Source: Linanthus parryae
Taxonomy: Eukaryota > Streptophyta > Magnoliopsida > Ericales > Polemoniaceae
Direction of reading: 5' to 3'
NCBI GenBank assembly: GCA_023055425.1
Contig: JALGPY010000003.1
Location: 24,425,001-24,489,000 of the forward strand
Length of the DNA: 64,000 nucleotides
The position numbers were made by a program, and so were the translations under genes. The first letter of the stretch is position 1; every line of letters begins with the position of its first letter. Below the pieces are notes generated by a model, which had not been told where the DNA came from, searched no databases, and worked only from the letters and a program-made list of their open reading frames with translations. Below are positions 14,705 through 26,715 of this stretch, piece by piece.

Positions 14705-15091
14705 ATAAGTCTACTTAACAATATATAGAGACTTGAAATGAGATAACAAAATCACAATCTTGAAGAATAATACCCAGAATTCGATTGAAACAATACAGGG
14801 AGGAGAAGGTCGAAATTCGACTTACAGATTGAAAGTTCACACCTTGAGCTACGCAGTTGGGATGTGAACCCTGAGGAAGAAATGGGGAATATCGAGGAAG
14901 TGTTGTTGGAGAGCGGAGGATTTGGAGATAGACGAAACCTTGGGAAGGTTTACTTCAATTTGAAACCCTAGACGGCAGGGTTTCGTTTTACGGATAGATG
15001 ATGGTTTATTATTATCTGGTTATGCAAAGTGGCCCACTTGCCAAACATACTTTAGCCGGACCGGAAGTGGGGTTGAAGACCGGTTCAACCA

Positions 15092-15097
<6 letters not shown>
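14705..15097. other. Probable promoter and 5' UTR of the TPR-PB1 gene
   Basis: Lies between the start codon (minus strand) and the poly-T end of a LINE. No TATA box could be assigned with confidence. Confidence 0.4.
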
Positions 15098-15137
<40 letters not shown>

Positions 15138-16330
15138 AGAACTAGAGAATTGCATACCACAAAACCAAATAACACAAGTTTAGAACAAACCTAGTGACGA
15201 GAAAACAGACCAAGCAACTGGGCAACAAGAAAGCCCCCTACAACTACACTACACATTGTTCTTAATATTGATTAACAAAAAGAAAAATAAACAACACATC
15301 TTAGAGCTAAGCATCTGCACATCTTAGAGCTAAGCATCTGCAGGTCTTGGAGTTTCCTGCTCCACTTTTTCGGCCACTTCTGCTCCCTCCCCTGATTCCT
15401 CCCCTGCATCTGTAGTTTGAAAACACAGAGGTTATTAACATACACCTTCAAATGCAAATAGTTTCTATCATGCAAGGAAACAATAGCAGTAGCAATGGTA
15501 TCCAGAATGGCGTTAGGGATATCCTCCGTGGTATTCTCCTTATGAGAAAAGATCATCATCCCATAACTCAAAGCCTCCCAATGAACTGTTTTACTCTTTT
15601 TTTATCTTTGTAGCCCAGACAAAAATCTCAGTCGGCTGCATTGAACATATGGTATCTCTAATCTTGATGGGATCCTTCCATTCATTCCTCATAGGAGCTG
15701 TCCTCTGTTTCTGTGTTTGCCAAGCTTTTAGGAATTGACTAGCAAGGATTTTAGCTCTATTAATAGGCGAAGTAGTATGTATATCATGCTCATGGTCATC
15801 CCTATTGAAGATTAAGGAGTTTCTATACAACCAAATCGACAAAGTGATTGCACGTAGCCAGCTTAAATTCTTAGGAATGTCATGCATGCCTGTTTTGTTC
15901 AAAACTTCTAAGGTAAGCTGTGGAAGGGTGCAGTTGGAAGGGATAGCAATAGGAGAAATGGACCAAAGAGTTTTAGCAAACTGACATTGAAGGAATAGAT
16001 GATCAGTACTCTCTTCATGACATTTACAAAGGGTGTAAAAGCTTATTGGATGACCCTAAAATTTTACTGATTCTAAGGTTGGTGGGGAGTTTTTTTTATT
16101 GATGGTCTGCCAGAGGAAAAAAAAAGAACTTTAAAAGGCAGTTTCAGGCGCCAAAACTATTCCATGGGAAGTCCATAATGATACCCCTCCACCCTATCTC
16201 TTTAAACATGGCAAAGACTAGCACATAACTCATTCCTAGCCAGTTGCTTATAGGCTGATGTCACTGTAAAGTCTCCTGCCGAAGAGAAAGTCCATCCGAA
16301 GGTATCTGGCTGATCAGTTCTAGCTAGGGG

Positions 16331-17705
16331 CAGGGCCGACTTTACCCCTAAGCCGTTAAGGCGGTCGCTTAGAGCACCATAGCAATGGGGGGCACCAGTT
16401 TTACAAAAACCAGGGGTATTTTTACTATTTCATAAAAATAAATTCGGTATCCTTATCTAGTAGGAGTACTAGAGTAATCAGTTTTTACTTTTTAGTCAAA
16501 CCCATAATAGTTATCACGATCCGTTCTTCTCCCTATAATTTCGTCCCCTCAAATCTCTCTGGTCACAACTATCGATCCATCTTCCTCCAACGCACATGAC
16601 AAATTCAATCCCTATTATTACGCTATGTCGTTGCCATGATTTGGGTTAAATACATCCTTTCGGATCGTGCAAATTCACACAATCACGTATTCATGGTCGA
16701 TGGTTCTGTCTGTTCTCCGTACAAGATTACCAACAAAGCTCTATCTATCTCTATTCAATAATCTGCAGGACTCTGTATTGTATGCAACCCATTTAGAAAT
16801 CAGTACTCTTGGCAATTGGCAAATCACTAATTGACGATTGCAGGTATTAGAGGTATGTAAAAATTTAGGGTTCGGATTTTTTGTATAGGTTTAGGGACTG
16901 ATTTCTTCTTTCAATTTTGATAACTTAAGGAGTTGTTAGATTCTCCCTTTCTTATGTTAGGGTTACTGGGTTAGATTTTAACTTTTGAGTTCTGAAAATT
17001 GGAATTTCATATCTGGGTTGGAAACTTTGTCTATACATGATTTTAAACTAAAAATTTAACAAGCAGGTAATAGGTATTCAGTATTCTAGTTTATATCCAA
17101 GGAATGTGTTATTAGTAGTTTTTATGTGTTAAGTTCCATCAAATTATTTATGTTTGATTGATTGTGCAATTTAAAAATATGTTGTATTTTATAAACTATA
17201 GTGGCTTCCAAATTAATGCACCTGAAACCGCAAGGAACGAAGTTGAAACTTTGATCAGTTTCTTGTTAATCTGTAGGTGATTTGCAGGGCTAGAAAGAGC
17301 TGAATTATTCAAAGGATTAATGTAGCTAAAGGCGAAAGGATTAATGAAGCTAAATGCTCAAAAGAATGACTTTGGAGTTGGGAAAGTTTTGCAGTTGTTC
17401 CTTATGCTTTCTATTATCTGGTATTGGAAGTATTATCAACTATGAAGTGACTATCTTGTCTTTAAATTCATGTCAAGCAACTAATAGTATAAGAAGTTAT
17501 TTCCCAGTTGTAAGTTTTTAATCGAGCAACTATAGTAAACTCATGTCAAGCAACTATAGCAATTAGCAACTACGACTCTCAATAAAAATTACATGTTATT
17601 TAAATTATTGATATGATTTCCCAGTTGCAAGTTTTTATTTTTGAATATGAAGGGCCTCAAATTCGTTGTTCGCTTAGGGCAACAGAAAAGCTAGAGCCGG
17701 CCCTG
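16331..17705. mobile_element. Non-autonomous hAT element (1375 bp) inside the LINE
   Basis: Exact 8-bp TSD GCTAGGGG (16323-16330 and 17706-17713). Inverted ends CAGGGCCGACTTT and, from the right, CAGGGCCGGCTCT. The interior is AT-rich with no transposase. It interrupts the LINE ORF2 between the codons for IPLAR and the following residues, so it came after the LINE. Confidence 0.92.
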
Positions 17706-18089
17706 GCTAGGGGAATGGATTTAATTTGGTTCTGGATCCATGGAGGTAACTTCCCAAGCTTCTCAAGCTTCCTGCTTCTTCTGCCATTCCTATCCTTATA
17801 AATCCATGATTCCACATTTTCATCGTCACTGACCTCCATGTTAAGAAGGGTGGAGATGGGAGGAGTGTCAGGGATCCATTTATCTCCCTTAGACTTGATC
17901 CTATCCCCTTTCCCCACATCCCATTCAAGACATTGGCTAATTAGGGATTTAATTGAAGAAAAGCTATTCCACACTTTAGAAGGATTTTGATTTGTTTTCC
18001 TACTTAAGAAGTCTTTTCGTTTGCAATATCTTGAGTGGAAGTACCTTGATAGCAAGCGGGTCTTATCAGTTGCATTTCTCCAGGCCTGC

Positions 18090-19734
18090 TGATAACTCTC
18101 TTTTAGGAGTTATTATTATACTTTCATATTACTTGTATTAGGCTTATTTCACATTATTTATATGTTATATTTGCACAAATATGTGAATTTGACGATTTAT
18201 AAGCCTAAGAGTGAAAAGTTGTGTTTCTAGCCTATTTGTGCATGTTTTCTCTCATATTTGCTATGATAATTGCACAGGTTGTTTAGTGTTGTGTATCTCA
18301 GGTAAAATAGGTGCAATGGAGCTTATGAGAGGCTTGGATATGCTTGGAATGGAGCTAGATGAAGAGGAGAAAAGGAGACGCAAAAACAAAGCAAAGTTGG
18401 AAAAGTCACACAGGACCAGCCTGCACTCTTTTCAATTCTCAGGAAAATATACAAAGAATTTTGGAGCAAGGCTTGCGGCATTGGAAAGTAGACATCCGTA
18501 GCTTTCCAATGATATATGGTAGGCCCAAAGACGAGTCCGTATGAGGGAGATACAGCCCGTGCAAGATCAGCAAATAATTCTGTCCGGGAATTACAAACTG
18601 GAGGGGCTGAAGTGCAATTTCGGCCATATTTCATTAAAAAGCGTGCCCAGGCCTTGGGGAACGCATTCTTAGACCTAAAAAACACAGAAGAAGCTGATGG
18701 GGAACGATGGAGGGAGTCTAGGGGACGTGAGGGACATGGAGAACGACGCCGGAGTCGCCGGAACGCGAATTTCGTCACGAGTTTGACTATCCCTCCTATC
18801 TTTTCTATCGTTTCTCAATAATATGAACTTGTTAGCTCTTATTTCCAGCATATTTGAGTAGTTTTCTTGGCTAGGCTCTATGGAGAGCCTAGGGTTTTGT
18901 TAGACACCGTTTCCGGATTTGTTTGTTTGATTCACGCTTATGGATTCATGTGATGGATTGATTTTATCTCGTTTGATGGATTGTTGAACTTGCACTATTG
19001 ACACGTGCTTGGTAGGATATGAATGATCATATTAGATGTTTCAATACATAACGTTTATTTTAGCTTAAAGTAATAGTGAATTTGCTTCTTCTAGTAATCT
19101 TGTTCTTAATTTTATGCTACCTTAGCGTCATGAACTAGGGTAACTCCTTGGTGAAAGATTGATGGACTGAAAGGTGAAGATTGATTAGCTTGTGAATCTA
19201 GGATTGCTAGCAACCCCGTATCATGATGGACTGAAAGGCGAAGTGTTAGGATTTGGATCAAAACGTAGGATTAATCTTAGTGCTTGTTAGGTGATATAGT
19301 TTATGGATCGACAGATGACGACTATTGAACTTAGCATAGGCTTACATGAGACTGAGAGGAGATTGTAAGTAGTTAAACGTGATCAAGAGCATATTCAATA
19401 TTACATGTTTCAAAGCAATATCCGAAATTGTCTACTGCCCTAGGTGATCCATAGATCGCCTAGTTCCTCTCTATATTTGATAAACCGTTGTTTAATTCAA
19501 AAAAATACAAAAAAATATAGTAGTCTAGCTAGTTTAATACAGTCACTTGATTGGGGGTGACAACTTCTCAAATCAACAACTTTTTCCTGTTATTTCAATT
19601 ACACTCTTTAGAATTTATCTCTAATTAACAATAAACCTACTATTTGTCCTCGTGGGTTCGATAACTCGGGGTTGAAATACCATCCCTATATTACTTGACC
19701 GTGCACTTGCGCATACACGTAAGAAATCGTGTCA
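18090..19734 (+). repeat. 5' LTR of the 8.5-kb element
   Basis: Begins TGATAACTCTCTTTTAGG and ends GAAATCGTGTCA. Short ORFs inside it occur identically in the 3' LTR and are not genes. Distant relatives of this LTR lie at 53064 and 56131. Confidence 0.95.
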
Positions 19735-19740
19735 AGTTTT

Positions 19741-19758
19741 TGGCGCCGTTGCCGGGGA
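19741..19758 (+). promoter_or_regulatory. Primer binding site for tRNA-Asp
   Basis: TGGCGCCGTTGCCGGGGA begins six bases after the 5' LTR. It is the exact complement of the 3' end of plant tRNA-Asp including CCA, and would prime minus-strand DNA synthesis. Confidence 0.9.
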
Positions 19759-19880
19759 CAGCGGTTTATTTGCTAATTAGAAATTAGTTTAGAGAGTTTT
19801 TATTTTTTATTGTTATTATTTATTCTTATTACCTCACGGTATTTTTTTGAGATCTTTGGTGTGCAGGAATTTTGCTAAGC

Positions 19881-20786
19881 ATGGGGGATAATAGCGAAGG
19901 ACGTTTTGTCTGTTTAGCGGAACTGATTGATCGTGATGATGGATTCTACCCTGAAGGAGATATTGCGGAATATTATGCCAGCAAAAGCATGATGTATAGC
20001 CGCCAATACTTGCTTCAGCAATTGTTTGGAGCACTGCATAAGGGAATCAAAGAATTGAAACAGAGTGCAATGAGAATGGGGTTGGACGTGGCAGAATTTG
20101 GAGCAAGACTTGAAGAATTTTATATGATTGTCAATCTCCATTCTAACGAAGAATGTGCTCCAACCTTCTCAAAGTCCGAAGAAGATGACGATGAGCCATT
20201 GTTTATCCCAAGTTGTCCAAAGATTGATTCGTGGATTGAATCAAGTATGGGGGAGAAGCACGATGCAATTTTCCGTGAGATCGAAAGTCTTCTTGATGGA
20301 ATTAATTTTGACGATCTTCACTCTCCGATTGTGAATTTGATGGATCATCTCATATGGGAGCTTGATGAAGATGAACAAGACGCCGAGATTGACTTTGTAG
20401 ATGATGCGGTTGCGTTATGTGAAGGAGACAAAGAAATTCAATCATTCATGCTCTATGAGTTTCCCCTTGAAATTTCAGTGGAGATATCGCAATTTGAAAA
20501 GACGATCAAAGATGACATCAATCTCTTCTCACGACATGACAGACTTGAGCTTATCGTTGATGTCGTTATGGTGACGATTCTCATGAATTGGAAAAAAAAA
20601 AAGAAAAAGTTTTCGGCGAACTTTTACTTGTGCAACTTGTGTTCGTCGTTGTTGAGATATGCAATCCGAGTGAGAGTTGGTTTTTGCTCAATTGAGAAGA
20701 AAGTGAAAGAGAAGAGATGGTGGAAGAAGAAAAAATGGCGTGATAAACTTTTTCCGTGCAGCAGGGGGTGGTTTGTGCTGATTTAA
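19881..20786 (+). CDS. Unrecognised ORF of the LTR element (301 aa), acidic with basic C-terminus
   Basis: Starts at MGDNSEGRF, just after the primer site, where gag would begin. I recognise no gag, zinc knuckle or protease. Residues ~1-230 are acidic and mostly helical in look (SEEDDDEPLF, ELDEDEQDAEIDFVDD). The last ~75 residues switch to a basic cysteine-containing module (CNLCSSLLRYA, then SIEKK, then RWWKKKKWRDKL). A second diverged copy of that module follows downstream. It could be a highly diverged gag remnant or a protein peculiar to this element family. The nearly identical LTRs show the element moved recently, so the ORF may have been expressed recently, but nothing here proves it is translated. 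Confidence 0.5.
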   Translation: MGDNSEGRFVCLAELIDRDDGFYPEGDIAEYYASKSMMYSRQYLLQQLFGALHKGIKELKQSAMRMGLDVAEFGARLEEFYMIVNLHSNEECAPTFSKSEEDDDEPLFIPSCPKIDSWIESSMGEKHDAIFREIESLLDGINFDDLHSPIVNLMDHLIWELDEDEQDAEIDFVDDAVALCEGDKEIQSFMLYEFPLEISVEISQFEKTIKDDINLFSRHDRLELIVDVVMVTILMNWKKKKKKFSANFYLCNLCSSLLRYAIRVRVGFCSIEKKVKEKRWWKKKKWRDKLFPCSRGWFVLI

Positions 20787-20917
20787 CAAAGTGCTGAAAA
20801 CATCATTGAAGACCCCATTAAATGTTTTTTGGCACCAGGGGAGGCATATGCAAATTACCAAAACATACCCTATCTTCTTCCCCATCGTCCTGCTCTGTCC
20901 TCTCTCCGCTAAAATCA

Positions 20918-21078
20918 AGAAAAAGTTTTCGGAGAACGATCGCTTTTGCAATACTTGTTCGTCGTTGTTGAGATTTGCGGTTCGTATGATAATTTGTTCT
21001 CGTTCGATTGAAAGGAGAACAATCGAAAAAAAGTGGTGGAAAAAGAAAAAGTGGCGAGAAAAGCTTGTGTTCAAGTAG
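20918..21078 (+). CDS. Second copy of the basic cysteine module
   Basis: The frame reads KKKFSENDRFCNTCSSLL..., then RSIERRTIEKKWWKKKKWR and ends in a stop at 21076-21078. It aligns with the C-terminal module of the preceding ORF (CN.CSSLLR, SIE, WWKKKKWR.KL). The DNA around it is also similar, so this is a diverged tandem duplication separated by about 130 bases. It has no start of its own that I can defend; frame extends to 20791 upstream. It may be a broken remnant. Confidence 0.4.
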
Positions 21079-24000
21079 GGGGGCTGCTGTGACAGTTTGA
21101 TAATGTTTCTCTGAATGCAAAGCTTATGGGTTGGTGACTTGGTGTTATGTGAAACCCATACTGTTTTTAAGCATTGGGGGAGGCTAGTGAAATTCTCAAG
21201 TTACTACTTATTCACGTTTGGGGAGGCTGTTGCAGTTTTCAAAATTTCTGTAAAAGTCACATAGCACCCCTTATGTTGCAACATCGAGTTCTAACAGTGA
21301 GAACCCCTTGCAGCAACCTGTGTTCTGAACCTTCTGAATCGACATAGAAGATGCCACCCAAACCAGAACCGACCCTCGCAGCCATTAATTCCGACCGCCG
21401 AACCCCTCTCTACTATCTCCTCTCTGAAAACCCCATGTATCCCGATCCCGCAACCCAAACCCAACCACCTCCAACCGCCATCACCATCGTCTCCTTCTTC
21501 TCTGTTAACCTCAGCCACCGAACCACCGCAGCCATCGCCACAGCCACCGAAGCCCGACCCGACCACCACTCACCACCCAAATCCATCCCTCTCCCTGCCC
21601 CAATCACCGCCCAAGATCCTACCTCCGGCCACCAATCCACGGAATCAAAACAACCCACAACCAAGCAGCACCACCGACCTCCTGCAATCACCGCCTCCAC
21701 CATAGCCGACCACTTTCGAAGCCCAAAACCCAGACATTCATCGAACCCAGACACCACCGCCATTCCCAATCGGTCTCTCTTCAACATCTCCAACACAATC
21801 GCTACCCACGCCTTTAACCTGCGCAGCCCCGATTCGATTGAAACCCCGAAACCCACCAACGAACCACCTCTGTTTCACCTCTGTTCACAGTCCCATTAAC
21901 CAGACCACTCACCGCCAAATTCCACTCCTTCTCTCTAAGTTGACCATCTTTCGACGATTGATGTAGAACCAGACATCCCTTCTACCCTCTCTCGCTGTGT
22001 ATCGAATTGAACAAAAAAAAAAAAAGTGGTGAAGTGCTTTATTCCATACAGAGTTCCAATTGAGGGTTTGTTTGAGAAGTAAAACTTGTTTTGTGGGATG
22101 TGCATAACTTTGTATGGGTGTTGGTTGACGAAATTGTGATCGCAAAAATGAGAAGCTGAGACAAAAAAATGGTTCAAGTAAACTGCTGAAAATTGCTAAG
22201 GGTGTGAAGCATCAGTGTGGTCTTGTTACTCTCATTACGAAATTACGAATCTTCGGGTGTGATCATGGCAATCATGGAGCAGCCTATACGGATTAGTCTG
22301 AAAAAAAAAAGATGCAAAAATCGGACGAAGACATCGACCCCGGTGTGTTTCCGCGCACTCGACCGTTACGGGAGCTCACATCATGAGCTCGGGGATTCTT
22401 TGTTCTCTTTTCGTCAGCAGCAACTGATCAATCGACCCCGGTGTGTATCACACACTCGACCGCAAGGGAGCTTGCATTTGTGCGCAAAATGTTTGCTTGG
22501 GGATTGTTCTTGCTATCTCAGTCAGCAGCATCAGATTTTGTCCCCGACCTTGTGTTGGTTGTGAGTACTATTTTCTCTCTCTTTACTTACCGTTTAGGCA
22601 CATCGTACTTGCTCTATGATTTTATTTTTAGAATTCTAGGGAATTACTTGAGTACTTGCTTAATTTCGGTACACACAACTCGTTCATGTGCACGTAGCTT
22701 GAATTATCTCTAAATTTATTGCAGCTACCTTCTTGTGTCGTGACTTTGACTCCGAGTAGAACCACCGCCCCTCGCATTTGAATGCTGAGTCTTCTTGGTT
22801 GATCTCTAAATTCGTTGAGGACAACGAAGCAGTCTAGTGTGGGGGGATTTTAGCTATTTTCTAGCCAGTCAGTGTCTGCATCGTCATGTCTGCATATAAT
22901 TTGTTCGTGTCGTATTGTGTCTATTTATGTGGTCCGTGTCGTGATATTGTGATAGTGTATCGTATTGTGATATGTTAGTCGTGTAGTGTATATACTTGTT
23001 TGTGTTTGTGTTTAATATTGCACGTTTTCTTATTTGAGTCTACCTACCCTGTCGAATGTCTTGTGTAGTTTCGTTCGTGTCGGATTGCATGTAGTGTAGG
23101 AACTATATGGAAAAAAAAATAGAAAAAAAATTGAAGAAAAAAAAATTAAAAAGAGAAAATTTTGAGAAAAAGGCCATCAAAAGAGGCTAAAATTTGATAA
23201 ATCGCGAAGTGTGAGGACTTTAGGCGTAGAGCATGATTTGCGACCGAGAGTGACGACGTGAGTCCCCCCTAGTAGGTATAGAGAGACTTTCTTTACGGGA
23301 GTGTCTACCTATTTCTAATACTTACGTGATTTTCAAAGCCAAAGTGTGTGCCTATTTTCTTACAAGAGCTGAGCTAGGTGTGAGCTAAACAAGCCGAACA
23401 TCCATGTGTACGTCTTAGGTAGTCGCCAACCCGCCTCGTAGTGGCACACGAAACAGCTGTGCGAGGACGTGTATTAGAGCACTCACTGCTTTTAGAACTC
23501 ACCTTGTAGGACCATTAGACGCCCCCAATTTGAACTTTGGATTCTTTGCTAGCCTTCGGACCTAGGGTGACGATTCTTGGCCTTCATCACAAATTGATTA
23601 GAATCACCACTTTAGTGCGTCACGAGGGGGTTGTGTAGTTGAGGGGGTTCGATGAGGGAGTGATTATACAATTCGTTGAGTTCTACATCTCGCTTGCACT
23701 TCATTGATTATCTACGAGGGGATGCGAGGGTGAGTGAGTAGGCTTGCGCACTTCGGTGTGGCGGTGTTCCATGCCATTACATCATGGACACAGTTGTGGA
23801 GAGCCGTGAGTGCGTGAATCTAATACGCACGAAATTGGGTTGGGAGAACTTAATTGGTGGATCGTGCTAGGTACCGGTTTCGATTACTTTGGTGTAGGAG
23901 GATCGGTTGGATTAGGAACGAGATACATTCATCTTCGGGACTACGTGAGAGGGGATATGGTGACATTCGAGTGTGGGGGTGTCGACTTTTGACTCCGGAC

Positions 24001-24954
24001 ATTGAGAGTGAGCTTGCGACGACTCCGCCCCCACACATGTATTTCATTGATTTTGCGGCTTGGACTTGACTTGGACTTTGATTGAGTTAGGAGGAGATGA
24101 TATTTTTATGTGATATTCATCCATCGATTTACGTGTTTCCTTCTCCTAGCATGTTTGATTGTCATTTGAAGACCACTCGGATATTATTGTTTGATTTTGA
24201 TGGGATTTTGAGAGAATTGTCAAAAAAAAAAGAAAAAAAACAGAAATTGAAAAAAAAAGAAAAAAAAGAGAAAACAAAAAGAGAGAAAAAAGATGAAATA
24301 AAGTTGAGTTGGAATTGAATTGGAACGAGTGGTGGAGCTACTTTGACGACGACGGTTCATGTTTCATGCACGACAAACGACGATGGCCACGGAGATCACT
24401 AGTGTACCGGGGTTTGAGGGAATTGAGGGCCGGAGGTGGTGAGCTTTGGGTTTTGGTTCCTATCATCGTAGTGAGGGTGTGTGAGATGTGGGTTTTGATG
24501 TGAGAATGTGACGCTTAGGACTTGATTTCGACGAGATTATCTATATGTCCCTAAGCCTCATCACGTGAAAACCGTTAGCGAATTAGGAGCTCGGACCTTG
24601 GATGTGGCTTTGCCTAGCGTAGCCTCTTTTTTCCTGGCACACGCGAAGAGGTAGCGTACTCTTGTACTTAGTAAAGTTAGGCTTTCTATACTAACTAGGG
24701 GAGAGTCTCGTTGTCGAGTTTAGTTTCAACTCATGCTTTGTTCCTAGGACTCTCATCACTTCATGATAATTGACTTAAGCCAATGGAGATTGCCCGATCT
24801 CAACCAAAAAGATAAAAAGTGTGTTTTGTATATATGTGTTTGTGTAGGATAGAGTCGTAGTTTGCATTTGCATCATATTGTTGCATTGTCGAGTCTTGTG
24901 TCGTTTGCGTCTTGAGTCGGCTAGTAAATAGTGGTTTTACTCGGGACGAGCAAA
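21079..24954 (+). other. Non-coding interior of the 8.5-kb LTR element
   Basis: No conserved retrotransposon domain on either strand. The 21351-21899 frame is a P/T-rich low-complexity translation. A near-tandem repeat with CGACCCCGGTGTG lies at 22336-22545. A purine-rich GTGTGGGGGGATTTT (near 22839) resembles a second polypurine tract. A-rich tracts occur at 23110-23170 and 24220-24300. Confidence 0.6.
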
Positions 24955-24973
24955 AGGTAAGTGTGGGGGTATT
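24955..24973 (+). promoter_or_regulatory. Polypurine tract of the LTR element
   Basis: AAGGTAAGTGTGGGGGTATT lies directly before the 3' LTR and follows GGGACGAGCAAA. This arrangement is typical of plant Tat/Athila-like Ty3 elements and primes plus-strand synthesis. Confidence 0.8.
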
Positions 24974-26618
24974 TGATAACTCTCTTTTAGGAGTTATTAT
25001 TATACTTTCATATTACTTGTATTAGGCTTATTTCACATTATTTATATGTTATATTTGCACAAATATGTGAATTTGACGATTTATAAGCCTAAGAGTGAAA
25101 AGTTGTGTTTCTAGCCTATTTGTGCATGTTTTCTCTCATATTTGCTATGATAATTGCACAGGTTGTTTAGTGTTGTGTATCTCAGGTAAAATAGGTGCAA
25201 TGGAGCTTATGAGAGGCTTGGATATGCTTGGAATGGAGCTAGATGAAGAGGAGAAAAGGAGACGCAAAAACAAAGCAAAGTTGGAAAAGTCACACAGGAC
25301 CAGCCTGCACTCTTTTCAATGCTCAGGAAAATATACAAAGAATTTTGGAGCAAGGCTTGCGGCATTGGAAAGTAGACATCCGTAGCTTTCCAATGATATA
25401 TGGTAGGCCCAAAGACGAGTCCGTATGAGGGAGATACAGCCCGTGCAAGATCAGCAAATAATTCTGTCCGGGAATTACAAACTGGAGGGGCTGAAGTGCA
25501 ATTTCGGCCATATTTCATTAAAAAGCGTGCCCAGGCCTTGGGGAACGCATTCTTAGACCTAAAAAACACAGAAGAAGCTGATGGGGAACGATGGAGGGAG
25601 TCTAGGGGACGTGAGGGACATGGAGAACGACGCCGGAGTCGCCGGAACGCGAATTTCGTCACGAGTTTGACTATCCCTCCTATCTTTTCTATCGTTTCTC
25701 AATAATATGAACTTGTTAGCTCTTATTTCCAGCATATTTGAGTAGTTTTCTTGGCTAGGCTCTATGGAGAGCCTAGGGTTTTGTTAGACACCGTTTCCGG
25801 ATTTGTTTGTTTGATTCACGCTTATGGATTCATGTGATGGATTGATTTTATCTCGTTTGATGGATTGTTGAACTTGCACTATTGACACGTGCTTGGTAGG
25901 ATATGAATGATCATATTAGATGTTTCAATACATAACGTTTATTTTAGCTTAAAGTAATAGTGAATTTGCTTCTTCTAGTAATCTTGTTCTTAATTTTATG
26001 CTACCTTAGCGTCATGAACTAGGGTAACTACTTGGTGAAAGATTGATGGACTGAAAGGTGAAGATTGATTAGCTTGTGAATCTAGGATTGCTAGCAACCC
26101 CGTATCATGATGGACTGAAAGGCGAAGTGTTAGGATTTGGATCAAAACGTAGGATTAATCTTAGTGCTTGTTAGGTGATATAGTTTATGGATCGACAGAT
26201 GACGACTATTGAACTTAGCATAGGCTTACATGAGACTGAGAGGAGATTGTAAGTAGTTAAACGTGATCAAGAGCATATTCAATATTACATGTTTCAAAGC
26301 AATATCCGAAATTGTCTACTGCCCTAGGTGATCCATAGATCGCCTAGTTCCTCTCTATATTTGATAAACCGTTGTTTAATTCAAAAAAATACAAAAAAAT
26401 ATAGTAGTCTAGCTAGTTTAATACAGTCACTTGATTGGGGGTGACAACTTCTCAAATCAACAACTTTTTCCTGTTATTTCAATTACACTCTTTAGAATTT
26501 ATCTCTAATTAACAATAAACCTACTATTTGTCCTCGTGGGTTCGATAACTCGGGGTTGAAATACCATCCCTATATTACTTGACCGTGCACTTGCGCATAC
26601 ACGTAAGAAATCGTGTCA
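24974..26618 (+). repeat. 3' LTR of the 8.5-kb element
   Basis: Same length as the 5' LTR and, by eye, two substitutions different. Followed by the TSD copy CCTGC. Confidence 0.95.
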
Positions 26619-26715
26619 CCTGCTTAGCCAGCAGAGCCTTGTTCAAGAGAGATGGGGCGTTAATATTTAGACCACCCAATCCATGAGGTCTACACATGTG
26701 TTTCCAAGAAATCCA

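Larger units (their letters stand above)
18090..26618 (+). mobile_element. Young non-autonomous Ty3-like LTR retrotransposon (LARD type), 8529 bp
   Basis: Two 1645-bp LTRs (18090-19734 and 24974-26618) bound a 5.2-kb interior. TSD CCTGC flanks it (18085-18089 and 26619-26623). LTRs begin TG and end CA and show only two differences by eye (in the codon before CTCAGG near 18437/25321, and in GTAACTCCTT versus GTAACTACTT near 19143/26027). The primer site is TGGCGCCGTTGCCGGGGA, complementary to the plant tRNA-Asp 3' end, as in Ty3 Tat/Athila lineages. The interior has no protease, polymerase, RNase H or integrase that I can find, only an acidic-basic ORF and a related second module. This fits a large retrotransposon derivative moved by a partner element. 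It sits in the minus-strand LINE and is the latest insertion there. Confidence 0.93.
15098..26715 (-). mobile_element. 5'-truncated LINE, minus strand, split by a hAT and an LTR element
   Basis: The T run at 15098-15135 is the A tail read on the other strand. Going upstream on the minus strand come a C-terminal ORF2 segment (15571-15272), a zf-RVT segment with HEESTDHLFLQC (~16030-15960) continuing into WLRAITLSIWLYRNSLIF (15902-15591), then the region with VGKGDRIKSKGDKWIP (18055-17657), and finally the end of the polymerase region (26715-26619: GGLNINAPSLLNKALLAK). The reading frame continues across both insertion points once each insert and one TSD copy are removed. The LINE stops abruptly near 26715, so the polymerase core and endonuclease are missing. 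The tail lies ~400 bases upstream of the TPR-PB1 start codon. Confidence 0.88.

Noticed and set aside
18211..18821. Several open frames on both strands, repeated at 25095-25705
   Set aside because: They lie in both LTRs of the 8.5-kb element and match no protein family; both strands are open by chance.
21291..21899. P/T-rich frame (plus) and G-rich frame (minus)
   Set aside because: Low-complexity, open on both strands, with no domain or good start context. It may be element-encoded, but I cannot support it.
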